Positions 25,817-33,992 of a stretch of DNA of 64,000 bases are shown here, piece by piece; positions within the stretch are counted from its first letter, which is position 1, and every line of letters starts with the position of its first letter. Under the pieces are notes generated by a model that saw nothing but the letters and a program-made list of their open reading frames with translations, was not told the origin of the DNA and made no database searches. Source of the stretch: Verrucomicrobiota bacterium (GTDB lineage: Bacteria > Verrucomicrobiota > Verrucomicrobiia > Opitutales > Opitutaceae); contig JAEWBF010000126.1 of assembly GCA_023391285.1 (NCBI GenBank), forward strand, positions 1-64,000, read 5' to 3'. The translations under genes and the position numbers were made by a program.

Positions 25817-28261
25817 ATGCGGGTTTTTCGCGATCTCCCTCTTCGTCGCAAGTTGACGGCGGTCAACGTGCTGATCAGCGGAGTGTCGCTCGCGTTGGCG
25901 TTCGTGGCTTTCGCGCTCTACGAGCAAGGGGTGTTTCGACGGCAGATGCAGCGCGACTTTGCGATGCTGGCGGAAATGTATGGCGACACGGTGGCGTCGG
26001 CGCGCGGGTTTGAAGATGCCGCTTCGATCGACAAAACGCTGGCGACACTGCAGGCGGATCCGCGGATCGCGTTGGCGTGCGTGTATGATGCGGGAGGGAG
26101 CGTGGTGGCGCGCTATGCGAGACCTGATGTCGGCGTGACGCCAATGTTGTCCGTGCCGCCCCTCACGGAGCAGCGGTTTACGGACGAGCGGTTGGAGACG
26201 TATCGCGAGATTGTGCGGGCCGGAAAGAAACTGGGAACGTTGTATGTGGGAGTGGAGCTGGACGAGTTGCGGGCGCGAGTCTGGCGTTCTCTTGCGACGC
26301 TGGGCGTGTTGCTGGCTGGTTGTTCGTTGGTGGCGCTGCTGCTGGCGGCGAAGCTGCAAGGCGCGATTGCGGAGCCCCTGGTGGAACTGGCGCGGGTGGC
26401 GGCGAAGGTGGCTGCGCAACGCGATTACACGGTGCGCGCGCGCAAGCGGGGGGAAGACGAGACGGGGCGATTGATCGATATTTTCAATGGCATGCTCGAC
26501 CAGATTCAGGCCCGGGATGCGGCGTTGCAGGAAGCGCGCGACCAGCTGGAGCGGCGCGTCGAAGTGCGCACGAAGGAAATGGTGAAGTCGCTGTCGCTGC
26601 TCAGCGCGACGCTCGAGTCGACGACGGATGGAATTTTCGCGGTGGATCTCGAAGGGCGCGTGGTGTCGAGCAACACCAGGTTTTCGGCGATCTGGCAGGT
26701 TCCGCCGGATTTGTTGGCGCAGCGGGAGCGAAAACCGATTACCGAGCATGCGGCCGGCCTGGTGAAGGATCGGGCGACTTTCATGGCAGTCGTGGCGGAA
26801 CGGTTGCGGACGCCGGACCTGGAGGCGCACGACACGATCGAATTGCGGGATGGACGTTGTATCGAGCGTTACACGTATCCGCAGCGGATCGACGGACGAA
26901 CGGTGGGGATGGTGATGAGCTTTCGCGACGTGACGGAGCGCAGGGAGGCGGAAGCGCGGCTGGCCTACGAACGCGACCTGTTGCGCGTGTTACTCGATTC
27001 GAGTCCCGACACGGTCTATTTCAAGGACTGCGACTCGCGATTCGTGCGTGTCAGCAAATCGGATACGTTGAGGTTTCTCGGCCGCGAATCGGCGTTGAGG
27101 CGCGGCCGCATCACGGCGGAGAGGTGTCGGGAAGCGCCGGTGCCGGCGGATGCGAATTATCTGATCGGTCTCACGAGCATCGAGGCATTCGGGGTGGATC
27201 GAGGCGTGCCGATGATGAACGAGGATCAGTCGATCATGCGCACGGGGAAGGCGGTGCTTGGACGCGTGGAGAAGCTGACGGTGCACGACGGGAGCGTGCG
27301 CTGGAATTTGACGGATTGCATGCCCTGGCGGGACCGGGATGGGAACATCATCGGGACGTTCGCGGTTTCGAAGGACATCACCGCGTTGAAGCTGGCGGAG
27401 GAGAAACTCGCGCAGGTGCACCGGCAGCTTTTGGAAACATCGCGCCAGGCGGGCATGGCCGAAGTGGCGACGGGCGTGCTGCACAATGTGGGCAACGTGC
27501 TGAACAGCGTGAATGTTTCGACCACGATCTTGAACGATCAGGTGCGCCAGTCGAAGACGGCGCACGTGGCGAAAGTGCGCGACATGCTGCAGCAGCACGA
27601 GCACGACCTGGGCGAATTCCTGACGAACGATCCCCGGGGGCGGCAGTTGCCGGGTTTCTTCGCGGTGCTGGCGGAGCATTTGGACAAAGAGCAGCGAACG
27701 CTGCTGACGGAGTTGGAGCAGCTGCGGAAAAACGTAGAGCACATCAAGGACATCGTCGCGATGCAGCAGAACTACGCGAAAGTGTCGGGGTTGACGGAGC
27801 GCGTTTCGATCACGGAGCTCGTGGAGGACGCGGTGCGGATGAACAGCGGCGCGTTTGCGCGGCACGATGTGGCGCTCGTGCGCGATTATCGGGCGTCGCC
27901 GGAGGTGGTGGTGGAGAAACACAAAGTGTTGCAGATTCTCGTGAACGTGATGCGGAACGCCAAATACGCCTGCGACGATTCGGGACGGCCGGACAAGCAG
28001 ATCACGGTGCGGGTGACTTCGGCGGACGGGCGGGCAGCGATCGCGATCATCGATAACGGGGTGGGCATCGCGCCGGAAAACCTCACGAGGATTTTTGGTC
28101 ATGGATTCACCACGCGGAAACACGGACACGGCTTTGGGCTGCACAGCGGAGCGCTGGCGGCGCGCGAGCTCGGTGGTGCGCTGACCGTGCAGAGCGACGG
28201 ACCTGGTCGCGGAGCGACCTTCACTTTAGAGATTCCACTTCGACACGAAGCCAGCGCATGA
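25817..28261 (+). CDS. Membrane sensor histidine kinase with CHASE8-like, HAMP and two PAS domains
   Basis: The frame is open far upstream, but the ATG at 25817 gives a sensible 814-aa protein. It has TM1 at about 14-37, a periplasmic domain of about 115 residues resembling CHASE8, TM2 at about 158-180, then HAMP. PAS1 (TTDGIFAVDLEGRVVSSN) and PAS2 (SSPDTVYFKDCDSRFVRVS) follow, and the kinase core completes it. The core is a close paralogue of the one in the gene at 21521. Its acceptor region is GVLHNVGNVLNSVNVS, without a canonical H-box; the ATPase has NAKYAC, DNGVGI and GHGFGLHSGAL. It ends in an ATGA overlap with the hybrid kinase gene, so the two are co-translated. PAS2 contains an Arg-rich insertion compared with typical PAS domains. 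Confidence 0.9.
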   Translation: MRVFRDLPLRRKLTAVNVLISGVSLALAFVAFALYEQGVFRRQMQRDFAMLAEMYGDTVASARGFEDAASIDKTLATLQADPRIALACVYDAGGSVVARYARPDVGVTPMLSVPPLTEQRFTDERLETYREIVRAGKKLGTLYVGVELDELRARVWRSLATLGVLLAGCSLVALLLAAKLQGAIAEPLVELARVAAKVAAQRDYTVRARKRGEDETGRLIDIFNGMLDQIQARDAALQEARDQLERRVEVRTKEMVKSLSLLSATLESTTDGIFAVDLEGRVVSSNTRFSAIWQVPPDLLAQRERKPITEHAAGLVKDRATFMAVVAERLRTPDLEAHDTIELRDGRCIERYTYPQRIDGRTVGMVMSFRDVTERREAEARLAYERDLLRVLLDSSPDTVYFKDCDSRFVRVSKSDTLRFLGRESALRRGRITAERCREAPVPADANYLIGLTSIEAFGVDRGVPMMNEDQSIMRTGKAVLGRVEKLTVHDGSVRWNLTDCMPWRDRDGNIIGTFAVSKDITALKLAEEKLAQVHRQLLETSRQAGMAEVATGVLHNVGNVLNSVNVSTTILNDQVRQSKTAHVAKVRDMLQQHEHDLGEFLTNDPRGRQLPGFFAVLAEHLDKEQRTLLTELEQLRKNVEHIKDIVAMQQNYAKVSGLTERVSITELVEDAVRMNSGAFARHDVALVRDYRASPEVVVEKHKVLQILVNVMRNAKYACDDSGRPDKQITVRVTSADGRAAIAIIDNGVGIAPENLTRIFGHGFTTRKHGHGFGLHSGALAARELGGALTVQSDGPGRGATFTLEIPLRHEASA

Positions 28262-30861
28262 ACCCAACCTCCGGCGACAAGAACCTGCGGATACTTGTCA
28301 TCGACGATACCCGCACGATCCACGACGATTTCCGCAAGATCCTCGGAGGCGGTGGCGGCCGTGGAGGGAATGCGTCGGCGCTCGACGCGGCGGCGGCGGA
28401 GCTCTTTGGCGAAGAGGTGGAGACGCGGCGCGGACTGTGTTTCGAAGTGGATTCGGCGTATCAGGGGCAGGACGGCTTCGAGTTGATCAAAAAGGCGATC
28501 GAGGCGGGGCGGCCGTATGCGATGGTGTTTGTGGACGTGCGAATGCCGCCGGGATGGGACGGAATCGAGACGATCGAGAACATCTGGAAAGTGTATCCAG
28601 AAGTTCAGTTCGTGATTTGCACGGCCTATTCGGATTATTCGTGGGATCAGATGATCGAGAAGCTGGGGCATTCGGATCGACTGCTGATTCTGAAGAAGCC
28701 CTTCGATAACATCGAAGTGCTGCAACTGGCGACGGCGTTGACGGAGAAGTGGCGGCTGATGCAGCAGGAGCGGACGCGGCTGGAGGATCTCGAGCAAATG
28801 GTGAAACGTCGCACGACCGAGTTGGAGCGCGCGATGGAGCAGTTGAAAATCAGCCTGCATGACCGTGATCGATCCGAGGCGGAGCTGCGGAAAAGCGAAG
28901 AGCTATTCAGGACGTTGAGCGCGTGCTCGCCGATCGGGATCTGGTTGGCGGACACGAAAGGCGTGTGCCTCTACTGCAATGAACGCTGGGAGGAGATATC
29001 GGGTTTGAGCTCGAAGGAAACGCTCGACGATGGCTGGTGCGCCGCGGTGCATCCGCACGACCGAAGGGCGGTGACGTCGGCGTGGAAGCAGACGGCGGCG
29101 ATGGCGGAAGGCTTCGAGCGGGAGTTTCGGCTGGTGCGCAAGGATGGTCAGACGCGTTGGGTTTTGGCGCAAAGCTCACCGATCGTGTCGGACGGGCAGG
29201 CGCTCACGGGTCACGTCGTGATTTTCGAAGACACGACGGAGCGAAAGCGAGCGGAGGAGAATCTGCGGATCGCGAAAGAAGCGGCGGAGGCGGCGGCGCG
29301 CGCGAAGAGCGAATTCCTGGCGAACATGAGCCACGAGATTCGCACGCCGATGAACGGCGTCGTCGGCATGAGCACGCTGCTGCTGGAGAGCAAACTCGAC
29401 GAGAACCAGCGCGAGTCGGCCGAAGCGATTCGGGAGAGCGCGGGCAATCTGCTCACGATCATCAACGACATTCTGGATTTTTCGAAGATCGAGGCGCGCA
29501 AGCTGACCTTCGAGGTGCGCGATTTCGATCTGCGGCAGATCGTGGAAGGGACGCTGGATTTGTTGTCGGCCCGTGCGCACACGAAAGGATTGGAGCTGGC
29601 GAGCGCGGTGTTGCCGCCCGCGGTGCCGCGATGGTTGCGGGGGGATTCGGGGCGGCTGCGGCAGATCCTCACGAACCTGCTCGGGAATGCGGTGAAGTTC
29701 ACGTCAACGGGAGCGGTGACGCTGCGGGTTGCGCTGGTGAACGAAGGGGCGGAGTTCGCGAAACTGCGTTTTGAAGTGATCGACACTGGCATAGGAATCA
29801 CGGCGGAAGCGCAGAAGCGGTTGTTTCAGCCCTTCACGCAGGCGGATGCGTCGACGACGCGGCGATTTGGCGGAACGGGTCTGGGGCTCGCGATCTCGAA
29901 ACAACTCGTGGCGATGATGCAGGGTGAGATGGGCGTGGTGAGCGAGCCGGGACGCGGATCGACGTTCTGGTTTACGGCGGTGTTCGAGAAACGGCCGAGC
30001 GCGCCGGTGAACGTGCAGGAGATCCAGGGAAGTCCGCGGGTGCTGGTGGTGGCGGGCTGCGATGAGCGGCGGGATGTTTTGTGCGAGCAGATGAGCGCGT
30101 GGCGGACGCAGGTGTCGGTGGCGGCGGATGCGACGGAGGCGTTGGAGCTCATGCGCGCGGCGGCCGCGGAGGACCGAGCGATTGCGGCGGTGGTGATGGA
30201 TCTGCCCTCGGGGGGAGACGACGTGGTGTTCGCGCGGAGCGTGAAAGCGGAGCGCGGACTTGCGACGGCGAAGCTGGTGGCGTTGACGCAGGATCGCACC
30301 GCCGCGAGCGAAGGGCCACTGGCGCACGGTTTCGATGTGGCGCTGGCGAAACCGGTGCGGCAGTCGCGGTTGTTCGATGCGTTAGCGAGTGTGTTGAATG
30401 GCGTGTCGCCGCGAACGAGCAAGACCGTGGAAACGGGCGCAGGGGTGGGAAAACTGGAGCATGTGTCGCGCGCGCGAATCCTGTTGGCCGAGGACAATAC
30501 GGTGAACCGGCAAGTGGCGCTCGGGATGTTGCGCCGCTTGGGATGTTCGGCGACGAGCGTCGCGAATGGGATCGAGGCGCTCGAAGCGCTGGAGGCGGCG
30601 GCTTACGACATCGTGCTGATGGATTGTCAGATGCCGGAGATGGACGGTTATGAAGCGACGCAGCGAATCCGCGAACGCGAGCGGGCGGCGGGCAGAAAGC
30701 CGGTGTATATCGTGGCGATGACGGCGAACGCGATGAAAGGCGACGAGGCGAGGTGCCTCGAAGTCGGCATGGATCGCTACCTCAGCAAGCCCGTGATGAT
30801 CGACGAACTGCGCGCGGTGTTGGAGCAGTGGAGGCCGGAAGGAAACGAAACCGTAGGGTAA
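28258..30861 (+). CDS. Hybrid sensor kinase: receiver-PAS-HisKA-HATPase-receiver-receiver
   Basis: The 867-aa soluble protein starts in an ATGA overlap with the preceding kinase. An N-terminal receiver (about 5-165; ILVIDDTRTIHDDF, Asp93 in VFVDVRMPPGWDG) contains a Gly/Ala-rich insertion between its first helix and second strand. A coiled coil, a PAS domain (about 210-335), a canonical HisKA with His359 in MSHEIRTPMNGV, and a full ATPase domain follow (GNAVKFTSTG, DTGIGI, GGTGLGLAISKQL). The first C-terminal receiver looks degenerate: it starts VLVVAGCDE without the acidic pair. The last one is intact (ILLAEDNTVNRQ, Asp789 in VLMDCQMPEMDG). With no TM segment, it probably takes phosphate or signal from the membrane kinase translated just before it (inference). 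Confidence 0.92.
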   Translation: MNPTSGDKNLRILVIDDTRTIHDDFRKILGGGGGRGGNASALDAAAAELFGEEVETRRGLCFEVDSAYQGQDGFELIKKAIEAGRPYAMVFVDVRMPPGWDGIETIENIWKVYPEVQFVICTAYSDYSWDQMIEKLGHSDRLLILKKPFDNIEVLQLATALTEKWRLMQQERTRLEDLEQMVKRRTTELERAMEQLKISLHDRDRSEAELRKSEELFRTLSACSPIGIWLADTKGVCLYCNERWEEISGLSSKETLDDGWCAAVHPHDRRAVTSAWKQTAAMAEGFEREFRLVRKDGQTRWVLAQSSPIVSDGQALTGHVVIFEDTTERKRAEENLRIAKEAAEAAARAKSEFLANMSHEIRTPMNGVVGMSTLLLESKLDENQRESAEAIRESAGNLLTIINDILDFSKIEARKLTFEVRDFDLRQIVEGTLDLLSARAHTKGLELASAVLPPAVPRWLRGDSGRLRQILTNLLGNAVKFTSTGAVTLRVALVNEGAEFAKLRFEVIDTGIGITAEAQKRLFQPFTQADASTTRRFGGTGLGLAISKQLVAMMQGEMGVVSEPGRGSTFWFTAVFEKRPSAPVNVQEIQGSPRVLVVAGCDERRDVLCEQMSAWRTQVSVAADATEALELMRAAAAEDRAIAAVVMDLPSGGDDVVFARSVKAERGLATAKLVALTQDRTAASEGPLAHGFDVALAKPVRQSRLFDALASVLNGVSPRTSKTVETGAGVGKLEHVSRARILLAEDNTVNRQVALGMLRRLGCSATSVANGIEALEALEAAAYDIVLMDCQMPEMDGYEATQRIRERERAAGRKPVYIVAMTANAMKGDEARCLEVGMDRYLSKPVMIDELRAVLEQWRPEGNETVG

Positions 30862-30903
30862 CAGGGTAGCGCCGAAGCAGCTCGAACGTTCGTGGAATTC
30901 TGC

Positions 30904-30925
30904 GGCGGGGTCGGGAGACCCCGTC
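30904..30925. repeat. REP-like hairpin between convergent genes
   Basis: A stem of nine base pairs (30904-30912 with 30917-30925, one G-T wobble, loop GGGA) of the GGCGGGGTC / GACCCCGTCC type lies between the convergent hybrid-kinase and DHFR genes. It belongs with the elements at 23-42 and 2309-2330. It may act as a bidirectional terminator. Confidence 0.6.
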
Positions 30926-30977
30926 CTGCACTCCGCGGGGGAAGGGGCTGCGAACGACGGAGTCGAAATGTTCGGGT

Positions 30978-31481
30978 TCACCCGCGGGCGTGCCGGCCGA
31001 GGGTGTAGAACGTGTAGCGGAAGTTTTCGTCGGCGCTTTCGCGTTGCGAAAGCACGCGGGGAAATTCGTGGCGCCATTCCGGAAAGGTGCGGTCGCCGTC
31101 GACCTGCGCGTGGATGAAGGTGAGGTAGAGGCGCGTGGCTTGGGGAAGAGAAATCGCTTCTTCGAAGACGCGCTGGCCGCCGCAAATGTAGATGTTGCGG
31201 GACGATTGCTCGGCGAGCGCGAGAGCGGCGGGCAGGGAGCTGGCGACTTGAACGCGATCGCGGGCGAGCGCGTGATTACGCGTGAGAACGATGGCGTGGC
31301 GGTTGTCGTCGAGGATGCTTTTCCAGGATTGGAAACTGATGCGGCCGAGGATGACGGTGGTGCCGGCAGTTTGTTTTTTGAAGAAACGCCAATCCTCCGG
31401 GATGCGCCAGGGGAGCTGGCCGTTGCGGCCGATCACGCGATTTTCGGCGCAGGCGACGATGAGGTGGAGCGGGCGCGGCAT
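30978..31481 (-). CDS. folA: Dihydrofolate reductase
   Basis: The ATG at 31481 (MPRPLHLIVACAENRVIG) gives 167 aa, normal for bacterial DHFR; an upstream in-frame start would add seven residues. The folate/NADPH-binding signatures are present: IGRNGQLPWRIPEDWRFFKK with the WRIPED acidic residue, VILGRISFQSW, IYICGGQRVFEEAI, and RLYLTFIHAQVDGD. The enzyme reduces dihydrofolate to tetrahydrofolate with NADPH for thymidylate, purine and glycine metabolism. It lies 85 nt downstream of the pyruvate dehydrogenase E2 gene on the same strand and may be the last gene of that transcript. No thymidylate synthase is next to it. Confidence 0.93.
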   Translation of the reverse strand: MPRPLHLIVACAENRVIGRNGQLPWRIPEDWRFFKKQTAGTTVILGRISFQSWKSILDDNRHAIVLTRNHALARDRVQVASSLPAALALAEQSSRNIYICGGQRVFEEAISLPQATRLYLTFIHAQVDGDRTFPEWRHEFPRVLSQRESADENFRYTFYTLGRHARG

Positions 31482-31566
31482 GGGGGCGTGATTTTGAACC
31501 ACGAAGGGTCACGAATAGACACGAAGGCCTATCCGGTGAGGAGACGTTTTCCCGCGGGCGAGTGAC

Positions 31567-32904
31567 TTAGACCAAGAGGAGCGCGGGAGACTCGAGCAGC
31601 TGTTTCAGGGCGGCGAGGTATTGAGCGCCGACCGCGCCGTCGACGACGCGGTGATCGCACGAGAGCGTGAGCGCCATGACGTGGCCGACGACGATCTGGT
31701 CGTTTTTCACGACGGGCTTCTTGATCGTGGAGCCAACGGCGAGGATGGCGGCGTTGGGCGGGTTGATGATCGCGCTGAAACGCGAGACGCCCATCATGCC
31801 CATGTTGGAGACGCAGAACGTGCCGCCGGTGAATTGCTCGGGCTTCAGCTTTTTGTCCTTGGCGAGTTTGCCGAGGGACTTGGCTTCGGGGCTGATTTGA
31901 AAAACGGACTTCTGGTGAGCGTCGCGGATAACGGGTGTGATGAGACCGTCTTCGATCGCGACGGCGAACGCGACGTGTGCGGCGCCGTGGTAGCGGATCT
32001 GGCCCTGGCCGTTGGGCGCGGTTTCCCAGGAGGCGTTGACCTGCGGGACGCGACGGAGCGCTTCGGCGCTGGCTTTGAGGATGAAGTCGTTGACGGAGAG
32101 TTTGACGCCTTCCTTTTCGAGGCCGGTGTTGAGCTGTTCGCGCAAGGCGAGGAGCGGGGCGGCGTCGACTTCGATTTCAACGTAGAAATGCGGATACTGC
32201 GTTTTCGACTCGAGCAGGCGGCGGGCGATGGCGCCGCGCATGTTGGAGACGGGAACGGTGCGCTCGTCTTGGATTGGGCCGGTGCGAGCGGGCGTGCCGC
32301 CGGTGAATGCACCACCGGATTTCTTGGCGGGCGGATTCTTTTCGGCGGCGAGGATATCCGCGCGGACGATTCGGCCGCCGGGGCCGGAGCCGGTGACTTG
32401 GGAGTAGTCGATGCCTTTTTCTTCGGCGAGCTTGCGGGCGAGGGGGGAGATTTTGACGCGGGCGCCTTCGCTGCGCGGAGCGGGCGAGGTGGGCGCCGGA
32501 GCGGGAGCAGCCGAAGCGGGAGCGGACGCGGGGAGCTTGGCGGGTTGAGCTTCGGTCTCGTTTTTGGAGGTGGTCGCGGCGCCTTCGGCGGACGGCTTGG
32601 CGTTGTCGGAAGGTTTTTCGGCGGGCGCGGGTGCGGCTTTGGGCGCGGGGGCGTCGACTTTTTCGCCTTCTTTGCCGATGGCGCAGAGCGGATCGCCGAT
32701 GGCGACTTGGGAGCCGTCGGCGACGAAGATTTTGAGGAGTTTTCCGTCGAAGAAGCTCTCGAGCTCCATCGTGGCCTTGTCGGTTTCGACTTCGGCGAGC
32801 ATGTCGCCGGTCTTCACGTCGTCGCCTTCCTTTTTCAGCCACTTGACCAGGGTGCCCACGGTCATGGTGTCGCTGAGTTTCGGCATGTCGATGATGTTGG
32901 CCAT
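31567..32904 (-). CDS. pdhC: Pyruvate dehydrogenase E2, dihydrolipoamide acetyltransferase
   Basis: The 445-aa product has one N-terminal lipoyl domain, with the lipoylated Lys43 in EVETDKATME. An Ala/Pro-rich linker (about 80-155) follows, then a peripheral-subunit-binding domain (about 158-195; ISPLARKLAEEKGIDYSQV), a second linker, and the acetyltransferase core to the C-terminus. The active-site motif LSCDHRVVDGA carries His418 and Asp422. It moves acetyl groups from E1 to CoA in the cytoplasmic complex. It follows E1-beta by 59 nt, and that spacer holds a heptamer tandem repeat. No E3 (lipoamide dehydrogenase) gene is in the window, so E3 must come from elsewhere. Confidence 0.96.
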   Translation of the reverse strand: MANIIDMPKLSDTMTVGTLVKWLKKEGDDVKTGDMLAEVETDKATMELESFFDGKLLKIFVADGSQVAIGDPLCAIGKEGEKVDAPAPKAAPAPAEKPSDNAKPSAEGAATTSKNETEAQPAKLPASAPASAAPAPAPTSPAPRSEGARVKISPLARKLAEEKGIDYSQVTGSGPGGRIVRADILAAEKNPPAKKSGGAFTGGTPARTGPIQDERTVPVSNMRGAIARRLLESKTQYPHFYVEIEVDAAPLLALREQLNTGLEKEGVKLSVNDFILKASAEALRRVPQVNASWETAPNGQGQIRYHGAAHVAFAVAIEDGLITPVIRDAHQKSVFQISPEAKSLGKLAKDKKLKPEQFTGGTFCVSNMGMMGVSRFSAIINPPNAAILAVGSTIKKPVVKNDQIVVGHVMALTLSCDHRVVDGAVGAQYLAALKQLLESPALLLV

Positions 32905-32916
32905 GGGGCGGAAGGT

Positions 32917-32949
32917 GAGAGTTGAGAGATGAGAGTTGAGGGTTGAGAG
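32917..32949. repeat. Heptanucleotide tandem repeat in the E1-beta/E2 spacer
   Basis: Units GAGAGTT, GAGAGAT, GAGAGTT, GAGGGTT and a partial GAGAG run head to tail, about 4.7 copies of 7 nt, filling most of the 59-nt spacer. On the transcribed (minus) sense it is a pyrimidine-rich CTCTCAA-type repeat just upstream of the E2 start. A second heptamer array lies in the other spacer of this operon (33955-33975). Confidence 0.8.
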
Positions 32950-32963
32950 CCCGGAGCAGGAGG

Positions 32964-33941
32964 TTAGGCGACGGTTTCGAGGGCGGCTTTGAGGACGCGT
33001 TGCGGGTTGGGGAGCTGCTCGATTTCGACCGGCGGGCTGTAGATCGCGGGGGCGTCGACGGTGGCGAGCCGGTTGATCGGGGCGTCGAGTTCGTCGAACG
33101 CTTCCTTCTGGATCATGAACGCGAGTTGGGAGCCGACGCTGGCGAAAGGCTTTTGTTCTTCGACGATGAGGACGCGGTGGGTTTTGGCGACGGACTTGAG
33201 CACCGTGTCGATGTCGAGGGGGCGGATCGTGCGCAGGTCGACGATTTCGACGGAGATGTCGTGTTCCTTTTCGAGGATTTCGGCGGCTTTCAGCGAGTGA
33301 AGGACGGAGCGGCCGTAGGTGACGATGGTAAGATCGGTGCCTTCGCGTTTGATGTCGGCCTGGCCGAGCGGGATGAGGTATTCGCCCTCGGGAACCTCGC
33401 CCTTCTCGCCGTAGAGGAGGGTGTTTTCGAGGAAGAAGACCGGGTCGTTGTCGCGGATGGCGGATTTGAGCAGGCCCTTCGCGTCGTAGGGGGTCGAAGG
33501 CACGACGACCTTCACGCCGGGATGATTGGCGAGGACGTTTTCGGGCGTGTGCGAGTGAGTGGCGCCGACGTTGGTGCCGCCGTTGGCGGGGCCGCGGATG
33601 ACGATGGGAACGTTGATGGCGCCGCCGGACATGTAGCGGACGTTGGCGGCGTTGTTGAGGATTTGGTCGAAGGCGACGGAGTAGAACGACCAGAACATCA
33701 GCTCCATGACGGGGCGGACGCCGAGCATCGAGGCGCCGAGGCCGACGCCGATGAAGCCGGCTTCGCTGATGGGCGTGTCGACGATGCGCTGAGGGCCGTA
33801 TTTGGCGAGGAGTCCCTCGGTGACCTTATAGGCGCCGTTGAACTGGGCGACTTCTTCGCCGAGGATGACGACGTTGGGATCGCGTTCGATTTCTTCAGCC
33901 AGCGCGTGGCGCAGCGCTTCGCGGTAGGAAATGGCAGGCAT
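32964..33941 (-). CDS. pdhB: Pyruvate dehydrogenase E1 component, beta subunit
   Basis: The 325-aa product is full length for a transketolase-type E1-beta. It begins ISYREALRHALAEEIERDPN and shows VVILGEEVAQFNGAYKVTEG, RIVDTPISEAGFIGVGLGAS, VIRGPANGGTNVGATHSH and a C-terminal transketolase domain (VLIVEEQKPFASVGSQLAFM). With E1-alpha it binds thiamine diphosphate, decarboxylates pyruvate and reductively acetylates E2. The gene order E1-alpha, E1-beta, E2 on one strand with short spacers indicates an operon. Branched-chain 2-oxoacid dehydrogenase subunits are related, but the sequence pattern and order fit pyruvate dehydrogenase best. Confidence 0.96.
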   Translation of the reverse strand: MPAISYREALRHALAEEIERDPNVVILGEEVAQFNGAYKVTEGLLAKYGPQRIVDTPISEAGFIGVGLGASMLGVRPVMELMFWSFYSVAFDQILNNAANVRYMSGGAINVPIVIRGPANGGTNVGATHSHTPENVLANHPGVKVVVPSTPYDAKGLLKSAIRDNDPVFFLENTLLYGEKGEVPEGEYLIPLGQADIKREGTDLTIVTYGRSVLHSLKAAEILEKEHDISVEIVDLRTIRPLDIDTVLKSVAKTHRVLIVEEQKPFASVGSQLAFMIQKEAFDELDAPINRLATVDAPAIYSPPVEIEQLPNPQRVLKAALETVA

Positions 33942-33954
33942 GGATGGGATCTCA

Positions 33955-33975
33955 GATTCGAGATTTGAAATTTGA
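33955..33975. repeat. Heptanucleotide tandem repeat in the E1-alpha/E1-beta spacer
   Basis: GATTCGA, GATTTGA and AATTTGA form three consecutive degenerate 7-nt units in the 51-nt spacer. The period is the same as in the repeat at 32917-32949, though the unit sequence differs. Confidence 0.65.
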
Positions 33976-33992
33976 GACGAGCTCGGCGCAGC

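Noticed and set aside
27061..27240. Suspected double frameshift in the second PAS domain of the kinase at 25817
   Set aside because: The Arg-rich segment looks odd, but neither other frame restores a better PAS consensus, so it is treated as a divergent insertion.
32917..33975. Short tandem repeats as a CRISPR array
   Set aside because: The units are 7 nt with no spacers, and no cas genes are present.
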